Of a stretch of 64,000 nucleotides of DNA, positions 26,001 through 35,580 are shown in pieces. Source of the stretch: Hyaloperonospora brassicae (Eukaryota > Oomycota > Peronosporomycetes > Peronosporales > Peronosporaceae); the NCBI GenBank assembly GCA_947650285.1, contig CANTFL010001471.1, positions 215,601 to 279,600 on the forward strand, given 5' to 3'. The notes under the pieces were generated by a model. It was given only the letters and a program-made list of their open reading frames with translations, had not been told where the DNA came from and ran no database searches. Each line of letters starts with the position of its first letter. Within the stretch, counting starts at the first letter, position 1. The translations under genes and the position numbers were made by a program.

Positions 26001-28473
26001 TGCAGAGCACCCTGATCGATGGGTTGCAACGGTGGGAGAAGATTGCAAAGTAGTTGTTTACAAGCTTCAGTACTTGCGGAGTTCATCGTCTCGACAATCA
26101 GAAGCCCGAAATATGCAGACAAAACGTACTGGCGATCGCTTCGGTGTAGAGTGGAAGTGCGTGCTACAACTTTCAGAGCATGCTGACAGTATACGTGGTC
26201 TAGATTGGCATCTAGAGCGTGGTTTGCTTTACGTCGAATGCGAAGATCAGATGGTGTACGTTTGGAGCACAGATACTGGCATTTTGGAGCGTACGATTCC
26301 GTGCGCGCTGGTCTATGGTGGTGGCAGCAACTTGCTCGACGCAGAAGACAAAGCTGGTAGCATTGATTGCTCCATCGACGAATGTTCGACCTTATCTATT
26401 GGCAACACAGCCGTGCAACTTATCGCTTTGAGCGTTCTCCGAAGCTCCGAGCAACTGAAACGAAATTGGACAAGTTACTATTTGGCACATATCCAAAGCA
26501 ATAGCACAGCGGGTAAGTGCAGTGAGACCGGCCTTCAATCTTCACAAGCTTCCGTGTACGCAACTGGCTCCATGGAATTGTTCATGCTCTCGTTGCTACT
26601 ATCGTGGGGTATCACTCCTACGATTGATCAGTCGTGTCGCGACATCTTGGGTATCAAACCAGCCCGCGCACTCTACTCTTGTGCGCTGCAGGGCTTCGCT
26701 TCTAGAGCACTCACGATACCTGTTCCATGGTCAACGCCAATGAGATCATCTTTTGTTGAGAGCGAATCTCCGATATGTGCCGGGCTCGAGCTTGCAATAC
26801 CCGATGTTATGCCTGCTTTTGCACGAAACTGGCAGCACTCATCGGCGCTGTCAGCTAGCATCGCATTGGGTGTTGTATCGCTGTGTATGAGCGCAATGGA
26901 TTTTGAGCATCCAAAGTCTGGCAACCTTAGCATGTATTCCGTGAACAAGGAAGAGTTTCAAGTTTTGTGGAGTCAGCTCATCACGCAGTACTCGGTTGTG
27001 CTACCAGAATGTATCGCACAATTTCGCGAGCCAGCCCTTGAAGAGCTTGCATCCTTCGGCTTTGACCCCTGTGAGTATACGCAGTTAGCGGCACGTACAT
27101 TGTTGAGCAATGTGATCAAGCGTCTCCCTTCATCAGAGCGCAGTATATTGTCAGCAGAGTATTCGGCCAAACTCCATTGGGAGATGGTCCGTTTGGAGAT
27201 GAAGACGGGCAATTCTTTTGCGGATGCGTCGGACGGGACAGGAACCTGTGGCAATGCGAATTCGACTTCCCAGTCTACCCATAATCGTGCCCCAAGTGGA
27301 AATAGCAACAGTGCTATTGCACGCTCTAACGTACGAGTAGTGGCGTCTTCGTTAGTAGTTGAACGACTGGGTCCACATGTGCTCCTCATGAGTATGATCG
27401 GCACGTGTTTTCCTGGCGAAATCTCTCCGGCTTGCGCGCATGAAGTCTGTAGCATACTGATTTATCTACTACAAGCACCGGAACGATTCGTGGCGTCCGT
27501 GTCATCAGAGCTGCTTACAAAAGGACTGATGCTGTTCAGGCCGTATCTTGTCGACTTGTCTTCGCTCATCGTCCAGCTTCTGTTGATTGACTTGCGCGAA
27601 AAGCAGTATGGGGCACAGCGAAATGGTGGCAAAGCTACACCTTCTGCACCTGGTGGATCTCTTACCAACTTTCACGAAGGAGGAACTGGTGGAAGCAATG
27701 CGGCGATGAGTTTATTGGTGGAAGTTGGCGCGTACGAGTCAGCTTTCGTGCTCGGACTACTGCAGCAGGAAATGTGCAATCTAGATCGCCCACCAGGCTT
27801 CCACGAGAGTATTCTACTGTGCATGATGGAGCTTGTCAACGCCCACTACCTGCTCATGTGTCGGCACCTGCCGGCTCTTATAAGCACTGTGATGGCGTGT
27901 CTAGACCCAACAAAGCCCGATCGCCGCCGTCGCTGTCTCTCGTTGAGCACCCGCTGCCTGCATAGCCTTGTGCAACGATTTCCAATGGTCGACTTTCACA
28001 AGGAGACGCAGCGTTTGGCTTTGGGTACAATGGAAGCCGTGATTGTCATTTACGATCTCCGCACGGCCACCAAGTGGCGTGTTTTGGATGGTCACGCTTC
28101 CGCTGTCTCGGCCGTCCGCTTTCGATCCGACGGACGTGTTCTGGTTTCGTACGCAGCTCGAGATGGCAGTGTCCGATGGTGGAATAGTGGCAACGCTGGT
28201 CTGTTTGGTGGCATGCTCAAGATGCATCAGTCTTGCCTGAAAGAGCACACTCTGACGGCAGTCAAAGAGGGTCCGCATAGTGGGGCGCCAGCATCCATGG
28301 GTGGAGCAAGTGCTGGCCTCAAGCAGATCATCCAGACATGCCGCTTCCACTTTCTCACACGCACCGAGCAGTCTCGCGACCATGAAAGCCGGAGCAATCT
28401 GGACGAGCCACCCAAGCAACACATTTTGCGTCTCACGCGAGAAGATGCGAGCCAAGTGCAGTTCCTGCTATAA
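23056..28473 (+). CDS. WDR7 / rabconnectin-3 beta-like WD40 protein
   Basis: This is one exon of 1805 residues. The open frame continues 5' to 23035, where TTGCAG is a good splice acceptor. The preceding exon would have a stop at 22904 and no ATG, so I start at ATG 23056 and treat 22955-23034 as a 5'-UTR intron. The N-terminus contains VVVPIVRW followed by a split WD40 propeller (YQLCVFAGTLDGIILYWRF; SATRDGEMARWQLPNG). The middle is long, low in recognisable motifs and presumably helical. The C-terminus (about 1650-1715) has LALGTMEAVIVIYDLRTATK then a classic blade with GHASAVSAVRF and DGSVRWW. This order and the size match WDR7 of animals, which with DMXL proteins regulates V-ATPase assembly on vesicles. 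The role here is inferred. The gene lies 355 bp after the hydrolase, same strand. Confidence 0.8.
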   Translation: MVRKKTSWKTFIDSRHVHTQHNVKKKDVVVPIVRWNQPPQVEVSSLHVFHLPVSQPSQNSSFVVNEDSGKRSIGVEKQVGARGYQLCVFAGTLDGIILYWRFEQDEVAQVNVLVFPGTGRRRYPIVGLVSGIDEWGQSVLISATRDGEMARWQLPNGACAEANASLAKELSPLLGLEMLCNQRFALVVSEVSRLMVLDTWRMQLMHCVDTAQEQIRRSVAVGELSMSRPKSTQKRVIISTNESNVETNSRDESADQAVNRSAEGQRISPSRSSPAGGIDTLFSTKSATAARQNQRWDAVVLSLGAEGLVKCFLWTQPRGSISGTFSSVTGSNVSADNTRGSWWVQRSSWVISWADQAEDVTCSQSTSLKDGDNLNPQTALMGSIKNSYFPLSVQVSSDSSFVLLIWQTKFAVLKRKWLCPLEARSDVQAHSGQDKMSRTAGVGSCRVTPAEFVRQAAAIHGSDISEPCGDGSDSESIYWEDGKFLEDGSIVLWTNAGQVFRFMPAESSIDPAGKFFIFTKDHDRLVPRCESKELGIIEKGTYVTSMGRCRCCNIPLHENNRSQTRRKLRNAWLAEGRRRSGRTSCIESTLPGSKSTLQVVHTCYRGTVGCWTMPAARLPSLTPVPQYGDSVVKARMSQAKETRFYSLMDGFEAAEKAARGDIVDAKVWCTSPRRCCLTHFIIGREETQSSSTFDAVWRTGRQHGHQQRTNGTNLHSAELPTTNPAAANATAPVAPRDGRHGAESEFDQLEVDKLDQERLGCSDNRYLLDVPVIVKGFMDGTLDIELLSQEHMSSEGDGLTKDSATRLQCHPGRVTALAHYCMGLQSTATLSSKAYSDGHTSTDLLKETYFETAQNPFYPPRFCNLAPASNFETKQGVLGSSYQSSLEAKALGGRGSIDELFSDATSSHRSLKFVLFSGGSDGVLRVIELLLYHPAINDKAGGSFRHAARTLQTFHNHRSAIQQIRIAPLTMSNTGCNGGNQDAEHPDRWVATVGEDCKVVVYKLQYLRSSSSRQSEARNMQTKRTGDRFGVEWKCVLQLSEHADSIRGLDWHLERGLLYVECEDQMVYVWSTDTGILERTIPCALVYGGGSNLLDAEDKAGSIDCSIDECSTLSIGNTAVQLIALSVLRSSEQLKRNWTSYYLAHIQSNSTAGKCSETGLQSSQASVYATGSMELFMLSLLLSWGITPTIDQSCRDILGIKPARALYSCALQGFASRALTIPVPWSTPMRSSFVESESPICAGLELAIPDVMPAFARNWQHSSALSASIALGVVSLCMSAMDFEHPKSGNLSMYSVNKEEFQVLWSQLITQYSVVLPECIAQFREPALEELASFGFDPCEYTQLAARTLLSNVIKRLPSSERSILSAEYSAKLHWEMVRLEMKTGNSFADASDGTGTCGNANSTSQSTHNRAPSGNSNSAIARSNVRVVASSLVVERLGPHVLLMSMIGTCFPGEISPACAHEVCSILIYLLQAPERFVASVSSELLTKGLMLFRPYLVDLSSLIVQLLLIDLREKQYGAQRNGGKATPSAPGGSLTNFHEGGTGGSNAAMSLLVEVGAYESAFVLGLLQQEMCNLDRPPGFHESILLCMMELVNAHYLLMCRHLPALISTVMACLDPTKPDRRRRCLSLSTRCLHSLVQRFPMVDFHKETQRLALGTMEAVIVIYDLRTATKWRVLDGHASAVSAVRFRSDGRVLVSYAARDGSVRWWNSGNAGLFGGMLKMHQSCLKEHTLTAVKEGPHSGAPASMGGASAGLKQIIQTCRFHFLTRTEQSRDHESRSNLDEPPKQHILRLTREDASQVQFLL

Positions 28474-28723
28474 ACAACAACAACAACAGCAAGACGTAGC
28501 AAGGTCTCATTAGCACTGCAACTTCAACATACCGTCGCAGCAGCAGTTACGTACCACACCTGATGCAGAAAGAATGTACTGACTCATGTTAGACCCGGGC
28601 ATGTGGTCTCGCGACCATACTGTACCCCTAATGTGGCGACGTGTACCCATGATGTGGTGACCCTGTCGAACTCGCTATCATCTTTCGGATACCTCGCAGT
28701 CTTGATCAAATTCCACAAAGCAC

Positions 28724-29935
28724 ATGGCACCGCCCAGTGGTCACGCGGCCACTGCGATCGTCCAGGGCGCAGACCGCCGCGATGCAGATGAGGAGGCACT
28801 GGAAGCGGCACTGCAGGAATCACTCGCGTAATGTATTCGCTTGAGATCGCGCGTGGTATCGATCAAAAACTGTGTCTACCTAACGTGCGGAATTGTTCGA
28901 CTCCTCTGTCTGTTTTTCTGTAGTCGAGATTTTATGGCTGAGATCTTGCGCTCGGAAGATCAAACTCGCCGTCAAGTCGTCAGCAATCTACAAGGCGGTC
29001 ATGTGCAGCTTCGAACGGCATTACACGGACAAGAATGCGAGCAGCGACAGCAAATAAAAGATAGAAAAAACAACGAAGAAGGAGAAAACGAAGAAGAAGA
29101 AGCAGAAGAAAAAGGAGATGGAGAGAGCGGTGAAGACGATGAAGATGGCCAAGGGTTTTTTGGTCACGAGTCAAGAGCTACAGTAGCAGGAGAAAGCTTG
29201 CAAGACGAGGAGGAGGAGGAGACAGAAGAAGACCCGAATGAACACCACACGATGCTGAACGTTGCTGACATTTTGCTCATTGACATTTTCAAGTGGCTGG
29301 ACGAAGATGCCATTGGCATCTGCGCTTGCACGTGCAAACGAATGCTGCACGTAAGCCGGTCGGAAATTCTCTTTGAGGCATTGTGCCGACGTATCTATCC
29401 TGTGCAGAACCCGAGAGCCGCTGTGGCAGTCGCTCGCAACAAGTTTGGGCTGCGTCGTTTTCCGACGTGGTATGGCATGTTTCACGATCGACCGCGAGTA
29501 CGTTATAACGGATTCTATTGGCTCAAGGTATCGTACTACAAGAAGCCGGAGCTGAGCATGTGGACAGGTGTCGTGCCTGGCACGATCTTGAAGTGTGTAT
29601 ACTACCGCTACTTCTCGTTCCAGCGAGATGGCACAGTGTTGTATGGTATGCTGTTCAAAGCTCCACACGATGCCGAGGCGCACATTCGTGACAGACGCAA
29701 GGGCGTCTACAGCGGAACATTTTACGTCGATAAGAATGAGCTGATGGTGACGGTGCCTACAAACTGCAATGAGGTCAACTTCCGACTGACAATCACGCAA
29801 CGAGAACGTGGCAGAAACGTCAAGTTAGTTTTGAAGGAGCACTTCGCCAGCTCCGAGCCCGACGGCAGCGGTCGGATCAGTTACTATGACACCGCAGACG
29901 AAGAGTTCTACTACTACCGATTGTGGAGCCTGTGA
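28724..29935 (+). CDS. UIM plus F-box protein, FBXO9/Hrt3-like
   Basis: Exon 1 is 28724-28827 and exon 2 is 28924-29935 (96-bp intron with GTAATG donor and CTGTAG acceptor), giving 371 residues. The short first exon encodes a ubiquitin-interacting motif at about 22-36 (DEEALEAALQESLA), which makes the upstream start convincing. A Glu/Lys-rich low-complexity linker (about 60-135) precedes an F-box at about 145-185 (LNVADILLIDIFKWLDEDAI). The C-terminal half (about 224-371) has RVRYNGFYWLKVSYYK and YYRYFSFQRDGTVLYGM, the conserved region of FBXO9 and yeast Hrt3. F-box proteins link substrates to SKP1-CUL1 ubiquitin ligases. The UIM suggests binding of ubiquitylated partners. It lies 250 bp after the WDR7-like gene. 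Confidence 0.85.
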
Positions 29936-31337
29936 TACATTGCAGCGCATTTTGCGGTCGGAAGGATCAAGTTTTGTGCAAAGTAATTGCTTACAACATG
30001 TGGTGGATTGTGGTCGAATGGACGGGTTGTTTTGAATGGACGGGAACTATCGCTTTGGTCTGCTCACGAATGTAAGTCGGGAACGTGTCATTATGGAAGC
30101 TGATCTATGCCGAATCGTGCTCGTGCTGCAACAAGAAAGTGCCGAACGACAACATCTTGGAGCATGGCAGCAGCCATAGCGATGAAGTCTATCATCGAGC
30201 ATGGCGGTGATACGAAGATGAAGAAGACGCGTGCTGCAGCGACGAGGAGCCGCGCTGACATTAGAATAGCAAGGAGTCAATGCAGCTCTTGGCAAGCACA
30301 CTCGTCGAAGAGACGTGATTGTGCGCGCCAAACACAGCTATGATGCGGCTTGGTCGCCTCTGGTGACGCTCCCTGGTGTCCAGCCACGCTATATCCTGGT
30401 AGTGGCGCTGCCGGTTTGCACATCACGTGTCGACACTCGTCAGCACACGCATCTTGGCCGCCTGGATACTTGTCATCTATGCCTGTGCCCAAGAGACTCC
30501 AAGCATGGCGACGCTCATCGCATTGCTGGCCAGAGTCCTGTGATTGTGTGCAGCATATCAAGACTGTCTACACATCGAAGGCACAATGGTTTTCTCGAGT
30601 GAATACATGATGCGACAATCCCGATGTTATAAAAACTGTCACACCGCCATGCTGATACGTCTCCCTGCCGCGTCAGTGTTCGCATCGAGACAAATCCAGC
30701 ATTAGCAACGCTCAGACTGTCCGAGCATTTCGTGTGCTGCATGTCACACGCAGCATTCTTCGTGCCTCAAAGCAGCAATGCGTCACTCTTCGACCATCAT
30801 TACAACCAGTCGACCACGTGTGAGCTGCATCGAAGTCGCGATTGATCTGGAAGGTGCAATGAACGACCAGGGCTTAAAATCTTATGGCCTTCATCATATT
30901 GAATCGTGCTCTGACCATGACTAAATTGCATTTATGCGGGCTTCCGCTTTAGACACAGTTTCCGAGAAACGTAAGCAAATTGCTGGGAGTGCAGCGCAGT
31001 ACAATCGCATAACGTCACGCGATGCCATCAGCATCAGTGTCACCGAAGCTGACGGATACGTTCGGCTATTGATATGCTTTCACTTGCGACTGATCGAAGC
31101 CGTGCTTTTGGTAATGCGTCTACAACTGCTTTATGAAGTGCTACGAGTTGAGTGCACCGTGAATTTGTACCGCCGGTAAAGCGTGAGTGAGGTATGTCCT
31201 ACCAACTCTGGGTCGAGATGGCAACACGAACGACACTCGATCAATGTATCTCCTACAAATCAAGTTGCTCACATGTAGTTCACTTTATTGCATGATGACT
31301 TCCAAGAATCGCGATCGTCAAGAATTAAAAGGGATTA
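29936..31337. other. Intergenic region with no supportable gene
   Basis: Several 75-95 codon frames overlap on both strands between 30.1 and 30.75 kb. Composition is coding-like, but I see no domain, no clean start and no consistent splice model. A fast-evolving or broken gene is possible. A 26-bp stretch near 30876 resembles, imperfectly, the distal end of the adjacent palindrome arm (31338-31365). Confidence 0.4.
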
Positions 31338-31400
31338 GTAGCTACGGCCTGCATCACATCAAGCTACAACAGCATAGACAACAACACGTGTGCTCACTTA

Positions 31401-32372
31401 CTACAGGTCGTCGCCGTTTCCGACAGTTTGACCAGACACACCACCACCAAAGGCACCGGCTGCGCCGAATCGGGTGCCTTGAGCACCAAACCCTCCAGCT
31501 CCGCCATTCATCCCGCCGTTCATCCCGCCGTTCATCCCGCCGTTCATCCCGCCGTTCATCCCACGAGGGCCATCGAAGCCGTTCGTATCGCCGTTGCCAC
31601 CCGGACGCCCGCCGAAGCCGCCCATGCCACCACCAAATGGACGATTGAGACCCTGTTGACCGATGCCTCCTCCCATTCCGCCGAATTGCCCTCCGCCGAT
31701 CCCATTGGCGCCTGGGAACCCGCCAGCACCTGCAGCTCCAGGTCCGATGGCACCAGTACCAGCATTCGCACCAGCTCCGAGCCCACCATTACCTGCTCTA
31801 CCGGGAGCCGCACCAGCACCCGCGCCGTTGTTCCGTCCACCTGCTGGCACCGTTGGCGCGGGAGTCGCAGGACCCCCATTGTCAAGTCTTCCGTTGTCTG
31901 GTCCATCTGCGTCGCCAATTGCGTTGCCAGCTCCAGCTCCAGCACCTCCAGCGCCATTCATGAATCCGGTCGTGGTTCTACCACCCTGGCCGAGTGCAGC
32001 ACCGTTGCCTCCTGCTCCGACGCCAAACTGATTGCCACCGCCGAACCCACCCGGCTGTCCGAAACCACCACCGCCGCCACCTGGACCGCCCATTCCGCCA
32101 CCGAACCCGTTGCCGCCTCCGTTGAGACCGCCCATTCCGCCACCGAACCCGTTGCCGCCTCCGTTCAGGCCGCCTATTCCACCACCAAACCCGTTGCCAC
32201 CTCCGTTCAGACCGCCCATTCCACCACCGAACCCGTTGCCATTGCCCGCGCCGAATTGCTCACGGCCACGCGCCTCTGGACCTGTACGCACAGGACCGCG
32301 AGGTCTCTGCGCAAAGACACTGCAACGGACAAAAGCCAGCACCGTCATCGCCAGTGCTAGACGAGTTGCCAT
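31401..32372 (-). CDS. Secreted glycine-rich repeat protein, left copy
   Basis: This single-exon gene encodes 323 residues. The first 22 form a typical signal peptide (ATRLALAMTVLAFVRCSVFA, then Q). The mature protein is Gly/Asn-rich. It has four units of about 15 residues built on GGMGGLNGGGNGFGG at about 44-100, a Gly/Gln patch, an Ala/Gly/Pro middle, and five consecutive four-residue GMNG units near the C-terminus. No cysteines lie in the repeats and no enzymatic domain is seen. Gly-rich secreted proteins are often structural wall or matrix components; adhesion or wall function is inference. It differs from its mirror copy by four residues that I can see: Pro for Leu in the AxGRAG segment, Asn for Gly before RPF, Ala for Ser before AGAFGG, and Val for Met near the end. 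Confidence 0.8.
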   Translation of the reverse strand: MATRLALAMTVLAFVRCSVFAQRPRGPVRTGPEARGREQFGAGNGNGFGGGMGGLNGGGNGFGGGIGGLNGGGNGFGGGMGGLNGGGNGFGGGMGGPGGGGGGFGQPGGFGGGNQFGVGAGGNGAALGQGGRTTTGFMNGAGGAGAGAGNAIGDADGPDNGRLDNGGPATPAPTVPAGGRNNGAGAGAAPGRAGNGGLGAGANAGTGAIGPGAAGAGGFPGANGIGGGQFGGMGGGIGQQGLNRPFGGGMGGFGGRPGGNGDTNGFDGPRGMNGGMNGGMNGGMNGGMNGGAGGFGAQGTRFGAAGAFGGGVSGQTVGNGDDL

Positions 32373-32415
32373 GTCGGTCGAAGCGATTGCGATCGGAGAG
32401 ATACGTGCAGAGTAG

Positions 32416-32429
32416 TTGTTGGAACGAGC
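32416..32429 (-). promoter_or_regulatory. Inr-like motif of left glycine-rich gene
   Basis: On the minus strand the sequence GCTCGTTCCAACAA lies 44 bp before the ATG. It is close to the oomycete initiator GCTCATTYYNCA, with one mismatch and one extra base. It is identical in the mirror arm. Confidence 0.35.
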
Positions 32430-32944
32430 TGGGAAATCTGAAAGTGAGAGTCAACGGCGTTTGGAGTTGGCATACGATGCTGGCGACTTGTCCGTACACG
32501 AAGAATGGACCCACCGTAAAGCTTGTTCAATCTTTCACTCTGATGCCATCGCGTCTTCTCCCTCTTCACGCGTAGTCTCTTCTTGCGCATCAGTGTCAAA
32601 ACCAGTGGATCGGTATTCACCACGACGCTTCTGATGGGAGAGTCAAGATCAGGGGCAGGCAGGACCCGAATCCGTACACATCATCGTTGCGTTCTCGGTC
32701 ACATGAGACAGTCCAGCATGGCGGATTGACCCTGTGCGTGCGCTGGTGGCCCTTTTTCGATTAGCCGGTGATGGATCGATTGGAAGAGTCGTTGTTGTTG
32801 TGTGTCTTGATCGTGGTCTGCCTGCAAAGTGTGGATTGCATCGATTGGGTCCTCCTTTTCAGCACGTAAGTCACATCTTGCAGAGTCACGCACGAACCAA
32901 ATGTGACCCGTAACAGGATACTACTGGTCATGCCTGGTTCGTGG

Positions 32945-33973
32945 AGTTGTTAACACAATACAGGAGTCAGGAAGGGTGTATTCGTCACGAAGTTGGATAG
33001 CCTCAATGAGCCATGTTTGGCCGTGGCATGCAGTAGAAATGAACGTAAGACAAATAACGAACGTTGACTCATGTCAGACATTGTGCATGTGTGGTCGGTG
33101 ATCAGGCTATTGCTTACATTTCGAATGAAGTTCACATCAAGTTACCACGCTGTTATACAACAGTGTTCACGATGTAAGCTTTGGCGGTGACTGGTGCATG
33201 GGCAACTTAATGGTATCTACGTCGGAAAACTGGCACGGTTGCACGGTGCCATGGCGTCGTAGCTTTCTCGTCCATCGTACATGTGGGTTGCTTGGTCTGT
33301 ATGCTGAGCGAAACGTCTACTACATAAAGTAAAGCAAATGTTGCAATGCCGTGTTCGTGACATGCAGAGATCGATCAAACGTCTCGTCAACACAACAGTC
33401 ACGAGATGACAAAACTAGTCACCAAGAAAGCCATCGTATTGCACCTAGCAAGTTTTGCGACAACCGAGTAAGACATGAGCCGTCGTCCCAGTGTTGTTGC
33501 CGCAGTGTAGCGAGGCTCCCGGACTGTAACTGATAAGTGCCCTGAGTTGCCATCTGACTTCAACGCATTGTTCATGAAGATCAAAGGTCGAAACTATCGA
33601 AGTCAGAGTCCACTTGGTCTTAACTCGCAATGTTATCGCAGATATGATTGCCGATGCTCTAAACTCGTATCGTCGCATCGATCGACGAGATTTTCTCAAT
33701 CTCAGCTGTCTTTTACGAACGCATATAGAGTGCTCACGGACTGATGAGTGTCCCTTTATCTCTGCTGCGGGTCACACGTTGTAGCTCTCCGCTAGCATAT
33801 TGATTGCACTCGTGGTAAGTAAGACCTTGGTGAAAGGTACAAGCAAACTTGGTCATATGACACAATGACTCATCTCTACACATCATGAACCTATACATGT
33901 ACATCATTCATACCAAACCCAAAAAAGCTGGTAAATTTTGACTCACGTTCATTTCTACTCCCAACCTACGACC
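32945..33973. other. 1029-bp unique spacer of the palindrome
   Basis: This sequence separates the two inverted arms and is not itself palindromic. No ORF above about 84 codons and no domain is recognised. Both flanking glycine-rich genes point away from it, so it and the inner arms form a shared divergent upstream region. Confidence 0.7.
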
Positions 33974-34488
33974 CCACGAACCAGGCATGACCAGTAGTAT
34001 CCTGTTACGGGTCACATTTGGTTCGTGCGTGACTCTGCAAGATGTGACTTACGTGCTGAAAAGGAGGACCCAATCGATGCAATCCACACTTTGCAGGCAG
34101 ACCACGATCAAGACACACAACAACAACGACTCTTCCAATCGATCCATCACCGGCTAATCGAAAAAGGGCCACCAGCGCACGCACAGGGTCAATCCGCCAT
34201 GCTGGACTGTCTCATGTGACCGAGAACGCAACGATGATGTGTACGGATTCGGGTCCTGCCTGCCCCTGATCTTGACTCTCCCATCAGAAGCGTCGTGGTG
34301 AATACCGATCCACTGGTTTTGACACTGATGCGCAAGAAGAGACTACGCGTGAAGAGGGAGAAGACGCGATGGCATCAGAGTGAAAGATTGAACAAGCTTT
34401 ACGGTGGGTCCATTCTTCGTGTACGGACAAGTCGCCAGCATCGTATGCCAACTCCAAACGCCGTTGACTCTCACTTTCAGATTTCCCA

Positions 34489-34502
34489 GCTCGTTCCAAC
34501 AA
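34489..34502 (+). promoter_or_regulatory. Inr-like motif of right glycine-rich gene
   Basis: GCTCGTTCCAACAA, 44 bp before the ATG at 34546, is the same initiator-like element as in the left arm. Confidence 0.35.
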
Positions 34503-34545
34503 CTACTCTGCACGTATCTCTCCGATCGCAATCGCTTCGACCGAC

Positions 34546-35517
34546 ATGGCAACTCGTCTAGCACTGGCGATGACGGTGCTGGCTTTTGTCCGTTGCAGTG
34601 TCTTTGCGCAGAGACCTCGCGGTCCTGTGCGTACAGGTCCAGAGGCGCGTGGCCGTGAGCAATTCGGCGCGGGCAATGGCAACGGGTTCGGTGGTGGAAT
34701 GGGCGGTCTGAACGGAGGTGGCAACGGGTTTGGTGGTGGAATAGGCGGCCTGAACGGAGGCGGCAACGGGTTCGGTGGCGGAATGGGCGGTCTCAACGGA
34801 GGCGGCAACGGGTTCGGTGGCGGAATGGGCGGTCCAGGTGGCGGCGGTGGTGGTTTCGGACAGCCGGGTGGGTTCGGCGGTGGCAATCAGTTTGGCGTCG
34901 GAGCAGGAGGCAACGGTGCTGCACTCGGCCAGGGTGGTAGAACCACGACCGGATTCATGAATGGCGCTGGAGGTGCTGGAGCTGGAGCTGGCAACGCAAT
35001 TGGCGACGCAGATGGACCAGACAACGGAAGACTTGACAATGGGGGTCCTGCGACTCCCGCGCCAACGGTGCCAGCAGGTGGACGGAACAACGGCGCGGGT
35101 GCTGGTGCGGCTCTCGGCAGAGCAGGTAATGGTGGGCTCGGAGCTGGTGCGAATGCTGGTACTGGTGCCATCGGACCTGGAGCTGCAGGTGCTGGCGGGT
35201 TCCCAGGCGCCAATGGGATCGGCGGAGGGCAATTCGGCGGAATGGGAGGAGGCATCGGTCAACAGGGTCTCGGTCGTCCATTTGGTGGTGGCATGGGCGG
35301 CTTCGGCGGGCGTCCGGGTGGCAACGGCGATACGAACGGCTTCGATGGCCCTCGTGGGATGAACGGCGGGATGAACGGCGGGATGAACGGCGGGATGAAC
35401 GGCGGGATGAATGGCGGAGCTGGAGGGTTTGGTGCTCAAGGCACCCGATTCGGCTCAGCTGGTGCCTTTGGTGGTGGTATGTCTGGTCAAACTGTCGGAA
35501 ACGGCGACGACCTGTAG
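34546..35517 (+). CDS. Secreted glycine-rich repeat protein, right copy
   Basis: This 323-residue, single-exon gene is the mirror twin of 31401-32372, with the same 22-residue signal peptide and the same Gly/Asn repeat layout. Codons within the 15-residue repeats are also conserved between the twins. The frame is intact with no stops in either copy, so both may be expressed, and their start regions are identical. The few differences fall in the C-terminal half. If transcription is read through the spacer, a long hairpin RNA could form. Confidence 0.8.
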   Translation: MATRLALAMTVLAFVRCSVFAQRPRGPVRTGPEARGREQFGAGNGNGFGGGMGGLNGGGNGFGGGIGGLNGGGNGFGGGMGGLNGGGNGFGGGMGGPGGGGGGFGQPGGFGGGNQFGVGAGGNGAALGQGGRTTTGFMNGAGGAGAGAGNAIGDADGPDNGRLDNGGPATPAPTVPAGGRNNGAGAGAALGRAGNGGLGAGANAGTGAIGPGAAGAGGFPGANGIGGGQFGGMGGGIGQQGLGRPFGGGMGGFGGRPGGNGDTNGFDGPRGMNGGMNGGMNGGMNGGMNGGAGGFGAQGTRFGSAGAFGGGMSGQTVGNGDDL

Positions 35518-35580
35518 TCAGTGAGCACACGTGTTGTTGTCGATGCTGTTGTAGCTTGATGTGATGCAGGCCGTAGCTAC

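Larger units (their letters stand above)
31338..32944 (-). repeat. Left arm of 1607-bp inverted duplication
   Basis: This arm is the reverse complement of 33974-35580. Every matched pair of positions sums to 66918 (for example 31401/35517, 32372/34546, 32699/34219), so there are no net length differences. By eye I count about nine substitutions, all in the distal part (31338 to about 31810). The inner roughly 1.1 kb, next to the spacer, appears identical. The arm holds a full glycine-rich protein gene and its upstream region. Confidence 0.95.
33974..35580 (+). repeat. Right arm of 1607-bp inverted duplication
   Basis: Mirror of 31338-32944 (see that entry). Identity stops abruptly at both ends: the inner boundary is CCACGAACC at 33974 and the outer boundary is GTAGCTAC ending at 35580. 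No terminal target-site duplication or transposase is seen, so this looks like a segmental inverted duplication rather than a transposon. Confidence 0.95.

Noticed and set aside
30107..30610. Overlapping 78-95 codon frames downstream of the F-box gene
   Set aside because: Frames overlap on both strands with no domain or coherent exon structure.
31428..32360. Long Ser/Thr/Ala-rich and Pro-rich frames opposite the glycine-rich genes (also 34558-35439)
   Set aside because: Complement of GGN/GCN-rich codons lacks stops; the opposite frame has a signal peptide and ordered repeats.
32699..32893. 64-codon frame repeated in both palindrome arms (mirror 34025-34219)
   Set aside because: No ATG at its head (starts at GTG) and no domain; conserved only because the arms are duplicated.
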